A stretch of 15,952 nucleotides of DNA from Actinomortierella ambigua (taxonomy: Eukaryota > Mortierellomycota > Mortierellomycetes > Mortierellales > Mortierellaceae), in NCBI GenBank assembly GCA_016098155.1, contig JAAAJB010000714.1, positions 1 through 15,952 of the forward strand, in the 5' to 3' direction. This document shows positions 1 to 9,621 of the stretch, piece after piece (position 1 is the stretch's first letter; every line of letters starts with the position of its first letter). The translations under genes were made by a program, and so were the position numbers. The notes under the pieces were generated by a model. That model saw only the letters and a program-made list of their open reading frames with translations, did no database searches and was not told the DNA's origin.

Positions 1-665
1 GAGGCGTTGCCCCCTGAAGTGTGCGGGCGTGGAAAAAAAAAAGGGCGGAAGAAGAAAAAAAAAAAAAAAAAAAAAGGGAGATGAAGGGGAGAGGGCAGAT
101 GGGAGAACCAAAGTAAAGACAGGAAGTAAGGAAGAAGGGAGGGAAGGGAGAGGGGGGGAAGAGTCGTGCAAACGATTTTGCATAATTTTCTTTTTGGATC
201 TAATCCATCAAAGCCTTGTTAAGAGAAGAGAGAGAAAGAAAAAATAGCGTCAATGCCAGGTGGTTGGTTACCTTGTCCGGGTTTGACGTTCAAACTGACA
301 TTTCGGAAGACACTCAAACCGACATGTGCAGTATTCTCCTCGTGTGTATGAGATGTTCCAGACGTTCGAAGTGCGGTAGGTGGCGGAAGAGATGACTGTG
401 GAGAGGAATGGTAGTAGAATTGATGTTGTTGTTGCTGGTGGTGCTGGTGGTGAGAGTTACTGGATTGTAGGTTGCGCAAACTGGTCTGAAAGGATCTATT
501 GAGCGAGGTAAGCACGGATGGCTTTGGGAGAAGAGATACAGAGAGATTGTGGACTAAGAGGTCAACTGCCGAAGAAATTGTTCGGCGTTCGGGCACTTGT
601 GGTGTGGTACGGGCAGTAAGCTGAGCTTCATTCATAGAACCTCGATGTTGTGACTCCATCTCCAT
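1..665 (-). CDS. Hypothetical His/Gln-rich protein, N-terminal part (cut by left window edge)
   Basis: I do not recognise this gene. The first exon would be complement(272..665). Its ATG at 665 has a good start context (ACCATGG) and follows a pyrimidine-rich leader. The 131 complete codons encode a polar segment with Ser/Thr-rich stretches and a short His/Gln-rich run (around 420-455). The frame meets a plausible donor, CAAG|GTAACC (GT at 271-270). After an intron of about 257 bases with long T-tracts on this strand, a clean acceptor CACTTCAG (AG at 15-14) leads into exon 2 from 13 downward. That exon continues in phase 1 without a stop for the 13 bases visible. No signal peptide or membrane segment is visible, and no domain can be named because most of the gene lies outside. 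It is co-directional with the transcription factor upstream. The exon is fairly convincing and the intron acceptor less so. Confidence 0.55.
14..271 (-). other. Intron 1 of the left-edge gene (putative)
   Basis: The donor is GTAACC at 271 and the acceptor is CTTCAG ending at 14, both read on the minus strand. The intron is long for this window because it carries homopolymer-rich sequence: T-tracts opposite the A-runs at about 32-41 and 55-75, and a CT-rich stretch opposite 120-240. The T-rich 3' part fits a polypyrimidine tract. The phase (1) agrees on both sides. Confidence 0.45.
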
Positions 666-742
666 GGTTCAGTATTGCAGAGTTGGAGTTTGTGGTTAAG
701 AGGTAGAGAGAAAGGAGATGGATAAAAAGAGGAAAACAAGAA

Positions 743-781
743 CGACCAGGACACAAGTTGCATACTTGCAAGTCCTGGTCG
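743..781. repeat. 10-bp perfect inverted repeat with nested 5-bp dyad
   Basis: The arms CGACCAGGAC (743-752) and GTCCTGGTCG (772-781) are exact reverse complements separated by 19 bases. Inside the spacer lies a second dyad, TTGCA (758-762) and TGCAA (767-771). It lies 78-116 bases upstream of the ATG at 665. It could be a hairpin in the 5' leader or a dimeric protein site. Confidence 0.7.
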
Positions 782-887
782 ACCGCAAATTCGCAGTAAT
801 GGAGCAAGAGCCCGGGAGTAGGTCGATCGATTAGCCAACAGTACGTACATGGAGATTGGTGCTGGTGGAGCAAGAAGAGGAGGAGGT

Positions 888-932
888 GGGGGGACAAGGG
901 ATGGCAGGGGTTGCGGGGAAGTGTGTAGGGGG
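888..932 (+). other. G-run cluster, putative G-quadruplex (C-rich on the coding strand)
   Basis: G-runs occur at 888-893, 898-900, 907-910, 915-918 and 928-932. The first four are separated by loops of 4, 6 and 4 bases and fit the usual G3+N1-7 pattern. The cluster is on the non-coding strand, about 220-270 bases upstream of the left gene's ATG. Confidence 0.5.
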
Positions 933-1385
933 AGGTGTGCCCAAGGGTGTTGTGCTTGAGGTGGTGCTTCACGTAGTTTCCCTTTCAAATGAGCATCAAA
1001 ATGAAATTTTGGCGGAACAAATATGTTGAAGAACGGGAACCACCTCACCGCTTCCCCAAATTCAGCTCCCCTTTGGTGTGTCTCCTGTCTGTCCCAAAAG
1101 AGTGCCTATCTGTTACCCGCCGACTCCCTTCTCAGAGTCAACAGCGTCGTTCAATTTTATTTTGCGCCATTTTGTTCCTGGCTCCTGAGGCCCGTGCCTC
1201 TAATTCTCCTCGTCTATGAGGGCAGGCTCAAACATTGGGTAAACCTAGCCACCTCCTGTCCCCCCGTCTCTTTTTGCGATAGTCTTGGTCTCCGTCTTTC
1301 TTGAAGCAATCCTTTCTCAATCAAATACATGTGGTTAGACTACATAAAAGATGAGCTAAAGATGAAAATGTGAAAGTAGGTGTCA

Positions 1386-1391
1386 TTTATT
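1386..1391 (-). terminator. AATAAA polyadenylation signal of the transcription factor gene
   Basis: The minus strand reads AATAAA here, about 220 bases past the TAA stop at 1612. This distance would give an ordinary fungal 3' UTR. The motif is short and could occur by chance. Confidence 0.4.
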
Positions 1392-1611
1392 GACAGTGGT
1401 ATACACAGGAATTGTACAAATGTTGAAGAAAAACAGGGAATGGAGTACACCGTGAAAAAACAGCACACGATGTGGAAAGCGCGAGGAGAGACAAATAGTT
1501 CACCTCTTGATGGTCAACTCATATTGTAGTTGCTTCGACGTTCTCTCTCAAGGCAACAAAAACTGCTTGGGTAAAGAATGGATAGGGCCCTCCCATGATG
1601 TCCTCATGTTA

Positions 1612-4600
1612 TTATGCCCGCTTGTACATGAGCTTCATCTGGACTGGAAAAAACTCCCCCAGGATAGCAATGAACCGCTCCAGTCCCATGCTGGTACGGT
1701 CACTGTCACGAAGGACACGGATACTCTTGAGCAAGTTGATCTTGGCCGGTGTTGACAGCCGAGGCTCATCCTCCAGATTGGCATTCGTGAGCTGGATACC
1801 CGCAGCGGTCAACATGCTGAAGAGGTGACGCATCAACAACGAAGGCGACAACGCCGTTCGGTTCAGCAGCTGCTCTGCATATCCAGTAATAGCGTTTGCC
1901 GACTGGGCACACGCATAACTCGCCCTCGACGGTGAGCAAGGTGGGTGGCGCAGGTTCGTCCGCAGGAATGGGCGATGGAGTAGAATACGGACAGTGTGGT
2001 ACGAAATTTCCATGATAATCGCCAACGAGATGTCCTTGTTCATCGACTCTAGCTGCCTTGCCTCGGGACCCTTGGTCGACCCTGTCCATTCGAAGTTCCG
2101 CACAATGTCAGGGAGACTCGGGGTAGCAGACTCTCCTTGCTCTAATGACGCATTACTGCTGGGCTTGGTGGCGTCAGCATCCGCTGACGGAACGGGAGTG
2201 CCACTCTCACTCGACATTGTCATCCATGAAGGAAGAGCGTGGTACCAGCTTTCCAATGCTGTGGCTAGGCGATCAAAACTGTTGGTGTTGACAAATAAGT
2301 CCTCAGTCCAGGTCATCAGGAATTGTTGAATTCCATCAATCACTAGAGCTTGCCGACACTGTTGCTCATAAAATTGCTTTGTGCGCATCTGGAGACCTGG
2401 CATCTTCACCGTGGGCGATCCCTCCGCTGAATCACCCTGTGACCTTTTCTTCTGTGGGGCTGGTGTGGACGTGGTAAGGAACACATCCTTGTCGACTACA
2501 TGGATCGGAATGGCCTAATAAAAAAAAAGCAGGTGCAAAACATGAGTATTGCAGTTCAAGAGCAAGTCTAGCAAAACTGAATTAAACATAACTCAATGTG
2601 CTCGTCCACATTAAATTGACCCTCACTTACAAATGGACGACCGGTGGAGATGGCAGCCCAGCGATCAATGATGAAGCACATACCCCAGCAGAGGCGCTGC
2701 TCCTCCTCAGCGACCTGCTGCTCCTTTGATTGATCGAGAGCAGCTGGGGTAGAGGGTGTGACTGCAGCTACCATGGCTGGTGTCGTCGCAGCTGGACTGA
2801 TAACGCTTGTAGTACCTGTTGAACTACCAGAGGACTCTGACAACGAAACACTACCAGTAGCGATGGCGGTTGAGCTGCAACCTTTGGGTGCGGGGCTGAC
2901 ACTGCTATCAGATGGTGTGACGGGCCAAGATAGGCCGGGGGGATCGACCATCATGCTGTCCATGGTAGCAATCGATGTTGTTGATTCAGAACTGTGGATA
3001 CTGGTGGCTGATGTGGAGGATGATGCAGTGGGGGTCAACTTGGTGGTTACAGGACGAGCAAGCTTGTGCCAGCCAAGATCCATTGCCATAGTGATGGCTG
3101 TTCCGGCATACATGGTTGCCTGGGAATTGAAGCCAGTCATGACAGCATACTCGCGCAGAAGCAAGAGGGACTGAACAACTACCAAAGACGACTCGGCATG
3201 TTGCTCTTTGAGCAGCTCTGTGGCCCATCGAAAGTACTGCTCGCCACGATCCTTGTAGTCCTCGGGCGTCTTGTTGGCACCAATCTCTGCTGGCTTGTCG
3301 CCATCATCCTCTTGGCTAGATTCAGTGCCATCGGCCATGACAACATCCCCAGTGGCATCCTCCTGTGGATTCATCTGCTCCTGGAGGTTCAAAAGCGCAA
3401 GCCCTTCCCGGATCCGCTTGTGCGACTTTTGAATGGGCGCCTTGAGCGACTCACGGTCATCAATATGACGAGCGACCAACGCCACCATCGACCAGAGTAG
3501 CAATGGGCTCAGCGGACAGGTGCGCTCGCTCACAAACCCCATCCCTGGGCCGGGTGTAAAGGGGGAGAGACCAGGCATTAATGATGGCTCACTTTCTCGC
3601 TGGAGGCTGTTGTGAAGTTTAGCGTGCAACTCGCGTGCCTCGGGGAACGGACCAAATTGACTCCAGAATCGGAGCAAGAATTGGTTTTTGTTGAATATCA
3701 TCAGTTGAGGGTGAATCCATTCAAAGTAGCGTTGGATCATAGCGTGCAGCATACCAGTCTTGGCCAGATCTTCAAGTGCCACCATCGCCTCCGCCGTCGG
3801 GTCAAAGCCGATGGTTGGTGCTGGGAGACTGGGAAAGAACTCTGTTTCCCGATCTCCGTGGTCGTCCGATTGGGTCGAACCGAGATAGGTTGTTGTGATG
3901 ACTGCTGCTGCTGTCGTGGAGGACGGTACTGGTGCTGGTTTTGGTGTTGAAGTAGTGTCATCTGTAGCACCTTCTTCCATGGACTGAGCTCCATCGCTAG
4001 GAGACGGCTCTTGCTGATTGAGCAGTTTGGTCTTCGTCAAAGACTCCTTGACTCGAGCCATAAAGTCGGTGTACAAAAGGCTCGCTCGCTGAATATTATC
4101 CATCTCCAGTGCGTTCTTGCGGGCTCGAATACTCGAGCTTGACAACGTGATGATGAGAGGCAGTGGAGAAGGTGGCCGGTTGGTCCGAGGTGTGTTCGAG
4201 TTGGTCGAGCTAGTCGAGTTTGGGGGATCATGTGAATAGGAAGCTCGCCGTGGGCCATTATTCCTGTTAGGGTGGTTCCGGCTAGGCCCTTGGCTCAGAG
4301 AGGCCATTGCAGGCTGTGTAGGGGGTGGGACAGGTGGTCGAGATGCTGACGAGGATGACGAACTACCGGAAGAAGTTGATCGTGCGCGCGAAACATGCGG
4401 ATTGGCAAAAGGCAGAATTGGCCGTTGCTTCTGCGATCGCTGAGGTCCAATTTGTCCAGTATGTGGTGAAGTGGGTCCTGAGGGCGATGGCGACGTAGTT
4501 GCAGCCGAAGATTGAGCTATTCGGCAAGACGATTAGAGAAATGAGATAAGTAAAACATGGTCACTTAAAACAAGCAAGAGTTGGCAGTCCAATCTGGACA

Positions 4601-6646
4601 CATACCAAATTGCATGCTTGACGCCACCTGGCTGACTGAACGATGTGTAAGTGATGATGATTCAGAGCCTAGAATGGTCCAAAGGGTTATTGGAAGATTA
4701 GAAATCAAATCGGCCCTTCCTTCGAAAATAGCACATACACAAACACAATGTTACTCACCTGCAAAATGAGATGGTGTCGGGTCCTTGGAAGTGGAAGAGG
4801 TAATCACCGGGTACGATGGCGAAGGTGATGACGACGATCTGCCAGGAGAGACTCGTCTATGAACGATGTCCACGTTCATTGCTGATATGGATGGATCGTG
4901 AATGTTTCGAGAAGCCATGGAAGGGTGAGTCGATTTGCCGCCACCGAGGTGGGTATCTGAATGGTGACCTGCTTGTGAATGAATGGCTGAGGATACTGAT
5001 GGTGATAACGACGACGGCGTCAAGAGCGGCTTGCGCGAAGAACCACCTGCAGAGATCCCTGGCGACGACATGGTCGACCTGTTGTGTTGATACCCCCCGG
5101 CTTCCATGTCCGTAAACGACGCCCTTCCGGCTACTGTTGATGCTGGAGTGTGATGGAATCCTAGCGGGGGCGACGCACTCGAACGTCGCCGTGCTTCCAT
5201 GGGATGATGATGTGGAGGATGATACGCTGAAGACATGTGGCCACTGCTGCCACCATATACATGGCTCGGACGTGGGTTGGACATGACAGTGGCAGCCCGT
5301 GAAGTTCCTTCCCAGCTATCGATCTCCATTGGACGGTCGCTGTGGGCCACCTCGTCGTAAAACTGTTTTGGCGAAGTGCCGTCCCGATTTTTGACACCAC
5401 TGTTGCCTCCTATGCTATCCCGGTGCTGACTTGAGTGCTGCTGTTGGTACATGCAACGAGTATTGGCGGATGCACATGGCCCGCATGGAAATCGTCCATC
5501 ACATGGCATGCAAGTCATTCGACAGGCAATGCATGCAGTCGGTTCGTCCATGCGTTCCGAGGACGAAATGTAGTGGCCAGCATACGACTTGCCGCGCTCA
5601 TATTGTGCATGAGCGCTGTCAAGGGTGCCAAACGAGCGCCGTTGGGGCAAAGTGGATCTCGTTTGTCCTGAGGCTGACGACCGCCGTTCGTACTGCCGCG
5701 AACGGTGAGATGAATCTTCTTCGTTTGAGTATAGGCCAGGTCGACTGTAGTGGTCTGCTCTTGGCGAGGACGGTCGTGGCGGATAGTAGTAGTTTTTACC
5801 AGTTGACCCGTCCGATCCAGAGCGGTGGTGGGTTGATACCCCTCTCGATTGTTGCCAGTCTGCCGCCACTGACGAAGATTGTCTCCTGGTGTTCTCGTGC
5901 GCAGGGTGCTGATAATGATACTGTGGTTGGTGCTGATGCTGAGGGAGTACCGCATGGTGGCGGCGTGGCGAACGGTACGGGTGGCTGTAGTGGTGGTGGT
6001 GGTGATGGTGGTGGGGGACATGGGCTGGGTCCTGTGCACCATCGACAGTTGAAGAAGACGGGGAAGAAGAGTGAGAAGACTTTGTCGTCCCATGATAACC
6101 TCCAGAGACCGAAGTAATGGAGGGGGACGAGGAAGCCTGCGGCTGCATCGTGCTACTACAGGGCGGCAATGGGCCAGGACTCGACCCCGATCCCGATCTC
6201 CACTTTGTCTGGCGCCGATGAGTACTGCTTGTCGCGGCGGGCGAAGGGGAAACGCCAATACTGGGTGCTGCCGAGAATGTTCGAAGTGAGGGCGCAGCAA
6301 GAGATGATGAGGGCGATGAAGAGGATGAGGGCGAGGTCGAGGTGTAGTGGGCCCCTGCTTTGGAGTGCGGGACTGCATGAGCGGTAGCCATTGAAGACGA
6401 AGAATGGTATCGACGCGACAAGTCCCGACGACCGTCCTGCTGTAGCAAGTCTTGTTCGATAAAAGGAGAATCGGTATTCTCATGAGCATTGTTGGCCAAC
6501 CAGGCGCGGGAAACCCTTGAGATGGTGTGGCTATGCGCAGAAGTGGCGCCGGTGGCAAGCACGCTTGAGTATTCTGGTGGCGAGGAACACCGAGCCGTTG
6601 GGTTGAAACCTACCGACAAGGTCGACAAACCCTGTTCAGAATACAT
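1612..6646 (-). CDS. Zn2Cys6 / fungal_trans transcription factor, four exons, 1568 aa
   Basis: Predicted nuclear DNA-binding regulator. The model is complement(join(1612..2514, 2631..4516, 4606..4635, 4759..6646)), 4707 bases, in frame throughout. ATG 6646 is the first ATG after an in-frame stop at 6739-6737 and has a good context (CGCCATG). Residues 1-370 are low complexity (Ser/Pro/His, with eight His at 212-219). A binuclear zinc cluster follows: Cys 372, 375, 382, 388, 391 and 398 (CX2C-X6-C-X5-C-X2-C-X6-C, with Pro387 before the fourth Cys). A disordered linker runs from 400 to about 880. The middle homology region, about 890-1290, includes YFEWIHPQL near 903 and IDRWAAISTGRPF ending at 1268, where splicing adds AIPI and a DKDVFL segment. 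The C-terminal 300 residues are helical, with an LLHRPFL motif. Oddities: Cys379 is an extra Cys and the usual basic Arg/Lys residues between the second and third Cys are missing. The family is clear; target genes and inducer cannot be told from sequence. Confidence 0.9.
2515..2630 (-). other. Intron 3 of the transcription factor gene (116 nt, phase 0)
   Basis: The donor GTAAGT is at 2630 and the acceptor TTTATTAG ends at 2515, preceded by a run of nine T. Joining restores GRPF-AIPI, which fits the conserved end of the fungal_trans domain. If the intron is retained, the frame adds 20 codons and stops at 2570-2568. Confidence 0.85.
4517..4605 (-). other. Intron 2 of the transcription factor gene (89 nt, phase 1)
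   Basis: The donor GTATGT is at 4605 and the acceptor CCGAATAG ends at 4517. A branch-point-like CTAAT lies about 17 bases before the acceptor. Phase 1 agrees with both flanking exons. Confidence 0.85.
4636..4758 (-). other. Intron 1 of the transcription factor gene (123 nt; 90 nt if the upstream acceptor is used)
   Basis: The donor GTGAGT is at 4758. Two acceptors are usable: TTCAG ending at 4636 (microexon of 30 nt) and TTCTAG ending at 4669 (exon of 63 nt). They differ by exactly 33 bases, so both keep the frame. CTTAC precedes the first and CTAAT/ATAAC precede the second as possible branch points. Confidence 0.8.
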
Positions 6647-7420
6647 GGCGAAAAGGGCTGAGTACCAACACACTTCTAGCGAGGGGTATGGAAGAGGGCG
6701 TTTGTGGGTGGATAGCTGATGGAGATCTTGGTGGCTTTATGGACAACGAGGCCCGAGTTGTTGAAGTAGCAGGTAAAGCAGCGAGGAGAGCTTTTGAACA
6801 GAAACAAGAGGAAGTTTGGTGTCTGGCAGGCGAGGTGGGAGGGAGCAGGTTTGTCAGATAAAAAAAAAAACCTCGGTCGTACACTAAGTCCTGTGAAGAG
6901 ATAGACATCAGGGGTGCAAGAAGAGAAAAAATAAAAAAGAAGAAAAAGAAGAAAGAGAAGAAAACGACATATTATCGGACATCAGTATAGGGCAAGGTAC
7001 AAATAGAAGAGGAAAGGAATGAGGGAGGCTGAAGGATCGAAAATGAGGAGCTAGTGTGGTGGGAATGGTGTTAAAAAACTCAGAGGGGTGATAAGGAGGA
7101 GGTAAGAGGACCTGTCCTCGAGGTGAACGTTGTTGGATATAATGTGCCGAAGGTTTATGGAGATGTAGGAGAGGGTGGGAGGCAGGAGGAGGGGTTGATG
7201 TAAACAGAAAGAGAGGGAAGGAGAAAGAGAAAGAGAAAGAGATGAAAGCGAGCATAAAGAAAGGAAGGTGGTTGCCCTGAGGGAGAGGAGGGGGGGGTGT
7301 GTGGAGCGAGCTTTCTGCTTCTGCTTGCTTACAGGGTGAAGACAACAAAACAAGAAACAGGAATTCAACAGGGTTCAGGCGCCGAATCGCAAAGATGTTC
7401 ATCCACGGAATGGAAAGTCA
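6647..7420 (-). promoter_or_regulatory. Promoter and 5' leader of the transcription factor gene
   Basis: On the minus strand this stretch is strongly pyrimidine-rich. Examples are the CT tracts opposite 6914-6961 and the (GAGAAA)n stretch near 7221-7242. It also has T-runs, such as opposite 6860-6870, and a TTATATCC element around 7140, roughly 490 bases before the ATG. This is the usual look of a fungal promoter and leader. A 90-codon minus-strand open frame (6636-6908) overlaps the start of the gene in another frame and has no coding character. I cannot place the transcription start. Confidence 0.45.
7221..7242 (+). repeat. (GAGAAA)n short tandem repeat
   Basis: About three and a half perfect copies of GAGAAA lie in a longer purine-rich tract. 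Read in the direction of the transcription factor gene this is a TTTCTC tract in its promoter. Confidence 0.8.
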
Positions 7421-8491
7421 ACACAAAAAGAAAGACTGAGTGTTTAAAAAAAAATGAAAGGACTTCAATGGGTAGTCTACAAACCAAAAAAGAGGGACAG
7501 TGTCAGGTTTGAGTTTAATGCACAAGCGCAAACAAAACACAAATAAACCCACCACAGCGGGTGCCACCAACCAGTTGTCGGATGGAAGTGGAGGAAGGCA
7601 AGGAAAGTGAGAAGAAGAAGCAGTGATAAAAGAAGAGAAGAGACAAAAGGATTAAAAAACAGAAAGGAGGGGAGTGGAGATGTGTTCACTCCGCCCTTCT
7701 CATTGTCTTTTCTCTACCCTTCTTTAATGCACCCTCCCCCCCTCTCCGACCTAACCAGATAGTCGGCAAGGGAAAAAATAAGAGGAATAGAAAGAAAAGG
7801 CGAGACCTAGCCAAGCAACATCAACGGCAGATCATCGCACACTTTCTACCAACGTACCAGTTTTGGTTTTGTGGGGTCTTGCAGGGCGTGCCTGATTGGA
7901 TGAGCCCCGGTGGCTGTTAATCTGCACCAGAAGAATCACGATAAAAAAAAAGAGGTGCGGGTTGATTTTAGCGGCAGGTGAGAAGTGACAGCCCAAGTGA
8001 TTGGTGAGAACTAGTCCAAGGAAGGGGGGGGGGAGGGGAATAAAAGGTTGTCTCGGGCGCCTCTCCCGCCCCTTCTCTACCACCAAAATAGACGCGGCCG
8101 AACTTTCGGTAACTTCGAAATGCACCATATTACCCGCGAAATAGACCCCTGTTACCAAGGCCACCGCCAAGAGTGGAGGTGCTTGCGCGTGAGAAAGAAG
8201 CGATGGTGGAAAGTAAATGGGCGAGGATGGCAAGAGGCAAAGGGGAGCCGCCGGAGATAGTAGACAGCCTCGAATCCAGCTAGCACTAGTATTGGACTCT
8301 CTTTTGTTTTTTTTTTAGCGTGGACACGACAAAAAGGAAATGCGCGAGGGCTGGTAAAAGAAGGGGGGAGGTGTGAGCGACAAAAGAATAGAAAACGTGA
8401 GGAATTGACCTGCAGAGGCTAATTTATATTCGGTAGTAAGCCGTGGAAGATGTGGATGAGGAAGGACATTGGTGTTGTCGTCAAACTAAGG
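7421..8491. other. Gene-free stretch, purine-rich, no feature recognised
   Basis: It holds A-rich and G-rich patches, including a run of ten G at about 8024-8033, and single ATTGG (inverted CCAAT) motifs near 7893, 7999, 8291 and 8468. The longest frame is 133 minus-strand codons (7832-8233). It contains Pro/Leu stretches from CT-rich DNA and no recognisable domain. It may belong to the far upstream promoter of the transcription factor. Confidence 0.4.
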
Positions 8492-8561
8492 CTGCCTGCC
8501 TGCTTGCTTGTTGTTTGTGTTTGTGTTTGTGTGGTGTGAGTGTGTGTGTGTGCGTGTGTGC
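8492..8561 (+). repeat. TGCC/TGCT then TTTGTG/TG microsatellite
   Basis: A short (TGCC/TGCT)n block passes into TTTGTG repeats and then an interrupted (TG)n. Several short open frames here on both strands (Cys/Val-rich on one, His/Thr-rich on the other) are simply translations of the repeat. Confidence 0.85.
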
Positions 8562-9120
8562 AGTTGTGCAAATGCGTGTATGTTTGCAAGTACGTCTCTC
8601 TTCCCCTGCTCGTCGGATCTGCCTTCAGCACCAATAAAATCACAGCGAGCCAAGGTGGAAGTTACTCTCACAGCACAGAGATCAACAAGCATGGTCCGAT
8701 GGACCTAGCTGACTTTAACTGAATCTCCGTTGCAGGTATGCTCTCGGCTTGTCGCTCACCTCATTCCCACCACCCCGCTACCATTCTTCCTCCATACGTC
8801 TGCCTGAGTTCCCTCCCACTAACTCTTATGGTCAACTCGACCATCCTAATTGAGGCCAAGTAAGTAGGGGTGGAGGAGGGGGCGCACGGGCGGGCGGACG
8901 GAAAGAAGGGAGCCTTTCCAATTCAGTCTAGAAGATCCGTCGCTATCGCCACCGCTTAGTTCCTCCAAGGGTCTAGGCTTGGGGAAGGAGGGTGGGTTGG
9001 ATAGTTTTACAAAGTGGCAATATGGCTCAGCGTTCATTTGCATGAGAGGCTTCACCAGTAGACACAAGTGAAGGGATGTATTGTGGACCCATGGGATGTC
9101 CAACTGCTGTCCCTCTATGC
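8562..9120. other. Gene-free stretch with possible splice signals, no firm gene
   Basis: This stretch is mixed, low-repeat DNA. A small plus-strand frame beginning with ATG at 8828 runs into a good donor (GCCAA|GTAAGT, GT at 8860). That hint is discussed as a finding. Nothing else is supported. Confidence 0.3.
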
Positions 9121-9161
9121 GTGTGTGTACGTCCATGTGTGTGTGCGTGTGTGTGTGTGTG
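9121..9161 (+). repeat. Interrupted (TG)n microsatellite
   Basis: The tract is a TG dinucleotide repeat broken by ACGTCCA and GC. Left of it, the sequence is ordinary mixed DNA. Confidence 0.9.
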
Positions 9162-9302
9162 CTGAGGCAATGCATCTATGCAAAAAGGGTTCTTTTTCAG
9201 ATCCTGTCCGACGATTCGCTCACCTCTGTTTCTGTTCTAGTTCGCGCGATCGCGAATCAAAATGTCAGGCACGGAAGGAACAGGAGGGGATGACGAGGTA
9301 AA

Positions 9303-9330
9303 GGGGAAGGGAGAAGGGAAGGGAGAAGGG
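9303..9330 (+). other. Five regular G-runs, strong putative G-quadruplex
   Basis: G-runs at 9303-9306, 9309-9311, 9316-9318, 9321-9323 and 9328-9330 are separated by loops of 2, 4, 2 and 4 bases. The alternation AA / AGAA makes it also a short 12-bp tandem repeat. Loop lengths well under seven make it a textbook G3+N1-7 match. Confidence 0.65.
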
Positions 9331-9621
9331 AGAGAGCAGCAGGGAGCACGCTTAGTTAGTATCCATATCAATGACTGAAATAGGTGTAAAGGAAAGGCGA
9401 CGGCTGTGTGCAAACACCGTTATCGAACGAGTCATAAAAAAAGAACAAGAACCAGGGGCCAGACTGCTCTCTACAACACCTGTTCTGTTTTCTTTTTCTT
9501 GGATCAATCGAGTTGCAAGGGGAAAGTGGCGTATATGTGGTTACAATTGCCCGGGTACAGTACAATCGAGAATGCAATGGAGAGGGGGACCAGAAAAGGT
9601 ACACAAAGAGATGAAGCGAGT

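Larger units (their letters stand above)
666..1385 (-). promoter_or_regulatory. Promoter/leader region of the left-edge gene
   Basis: This gene-free stretch lies between the 3' end of the transcription factor and the ATG at 665. Read on the minus strand, the part next to the ATG (about 666-740) is CT-rich, as is usual for fungal leaders. Further up lie a 10-bp inverted repeat (743-781) and a G-run cluster (888-932). Minus-strand open frames of 114 and 138 codons (about 628-1048) overlap the start of the gene in other frames. They look like artefacts of CT-rich sequence, or at most upstream ORFs. No convincing TATA box was found. Confidence 0.4.

Noticed and set aside
275..310. The end of the left-edge exon reads VSLNVKPGQ, faintly like the strand before the Walker A loop of ABC ATPases
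   Set aside because: The match is nine residues, the rest of the exon is low complexity, and the few bases of the next exon do not give the expected following residues. It is not enough for a call.
2758..3500. Plus-strand frames of 138 and 144 codons inside the fungal_trans exon
   Set aside because: They are antisense to a conserved domain-coding exon and carry no independent signal.
5431..6117. A 228-codon plus-strand frame antisense to the transcription factor
   Set aside because: It is the complement of a real low-complexity coding exon and ends in Gly/Val repeats opposite the His run. There are no splice sites or domain.
5515..6558. A 347-codon minus-strand frame overlapping the transcription factor exon in another phase
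   Set aside because: It is rich in Arg/Pro/Thr from shifted reading of Ser/His repeats. The overlapping frame holds the zinc cluster and splices in phase to the fungal_trans exons, so this one is a shadow.
7832..8233. A 133-codon minus-strand frame
   Set aside because: It is made of Pro/Leu/Ser stretches from CT-rich DNA, with no splice partner, domain or clear end signals.
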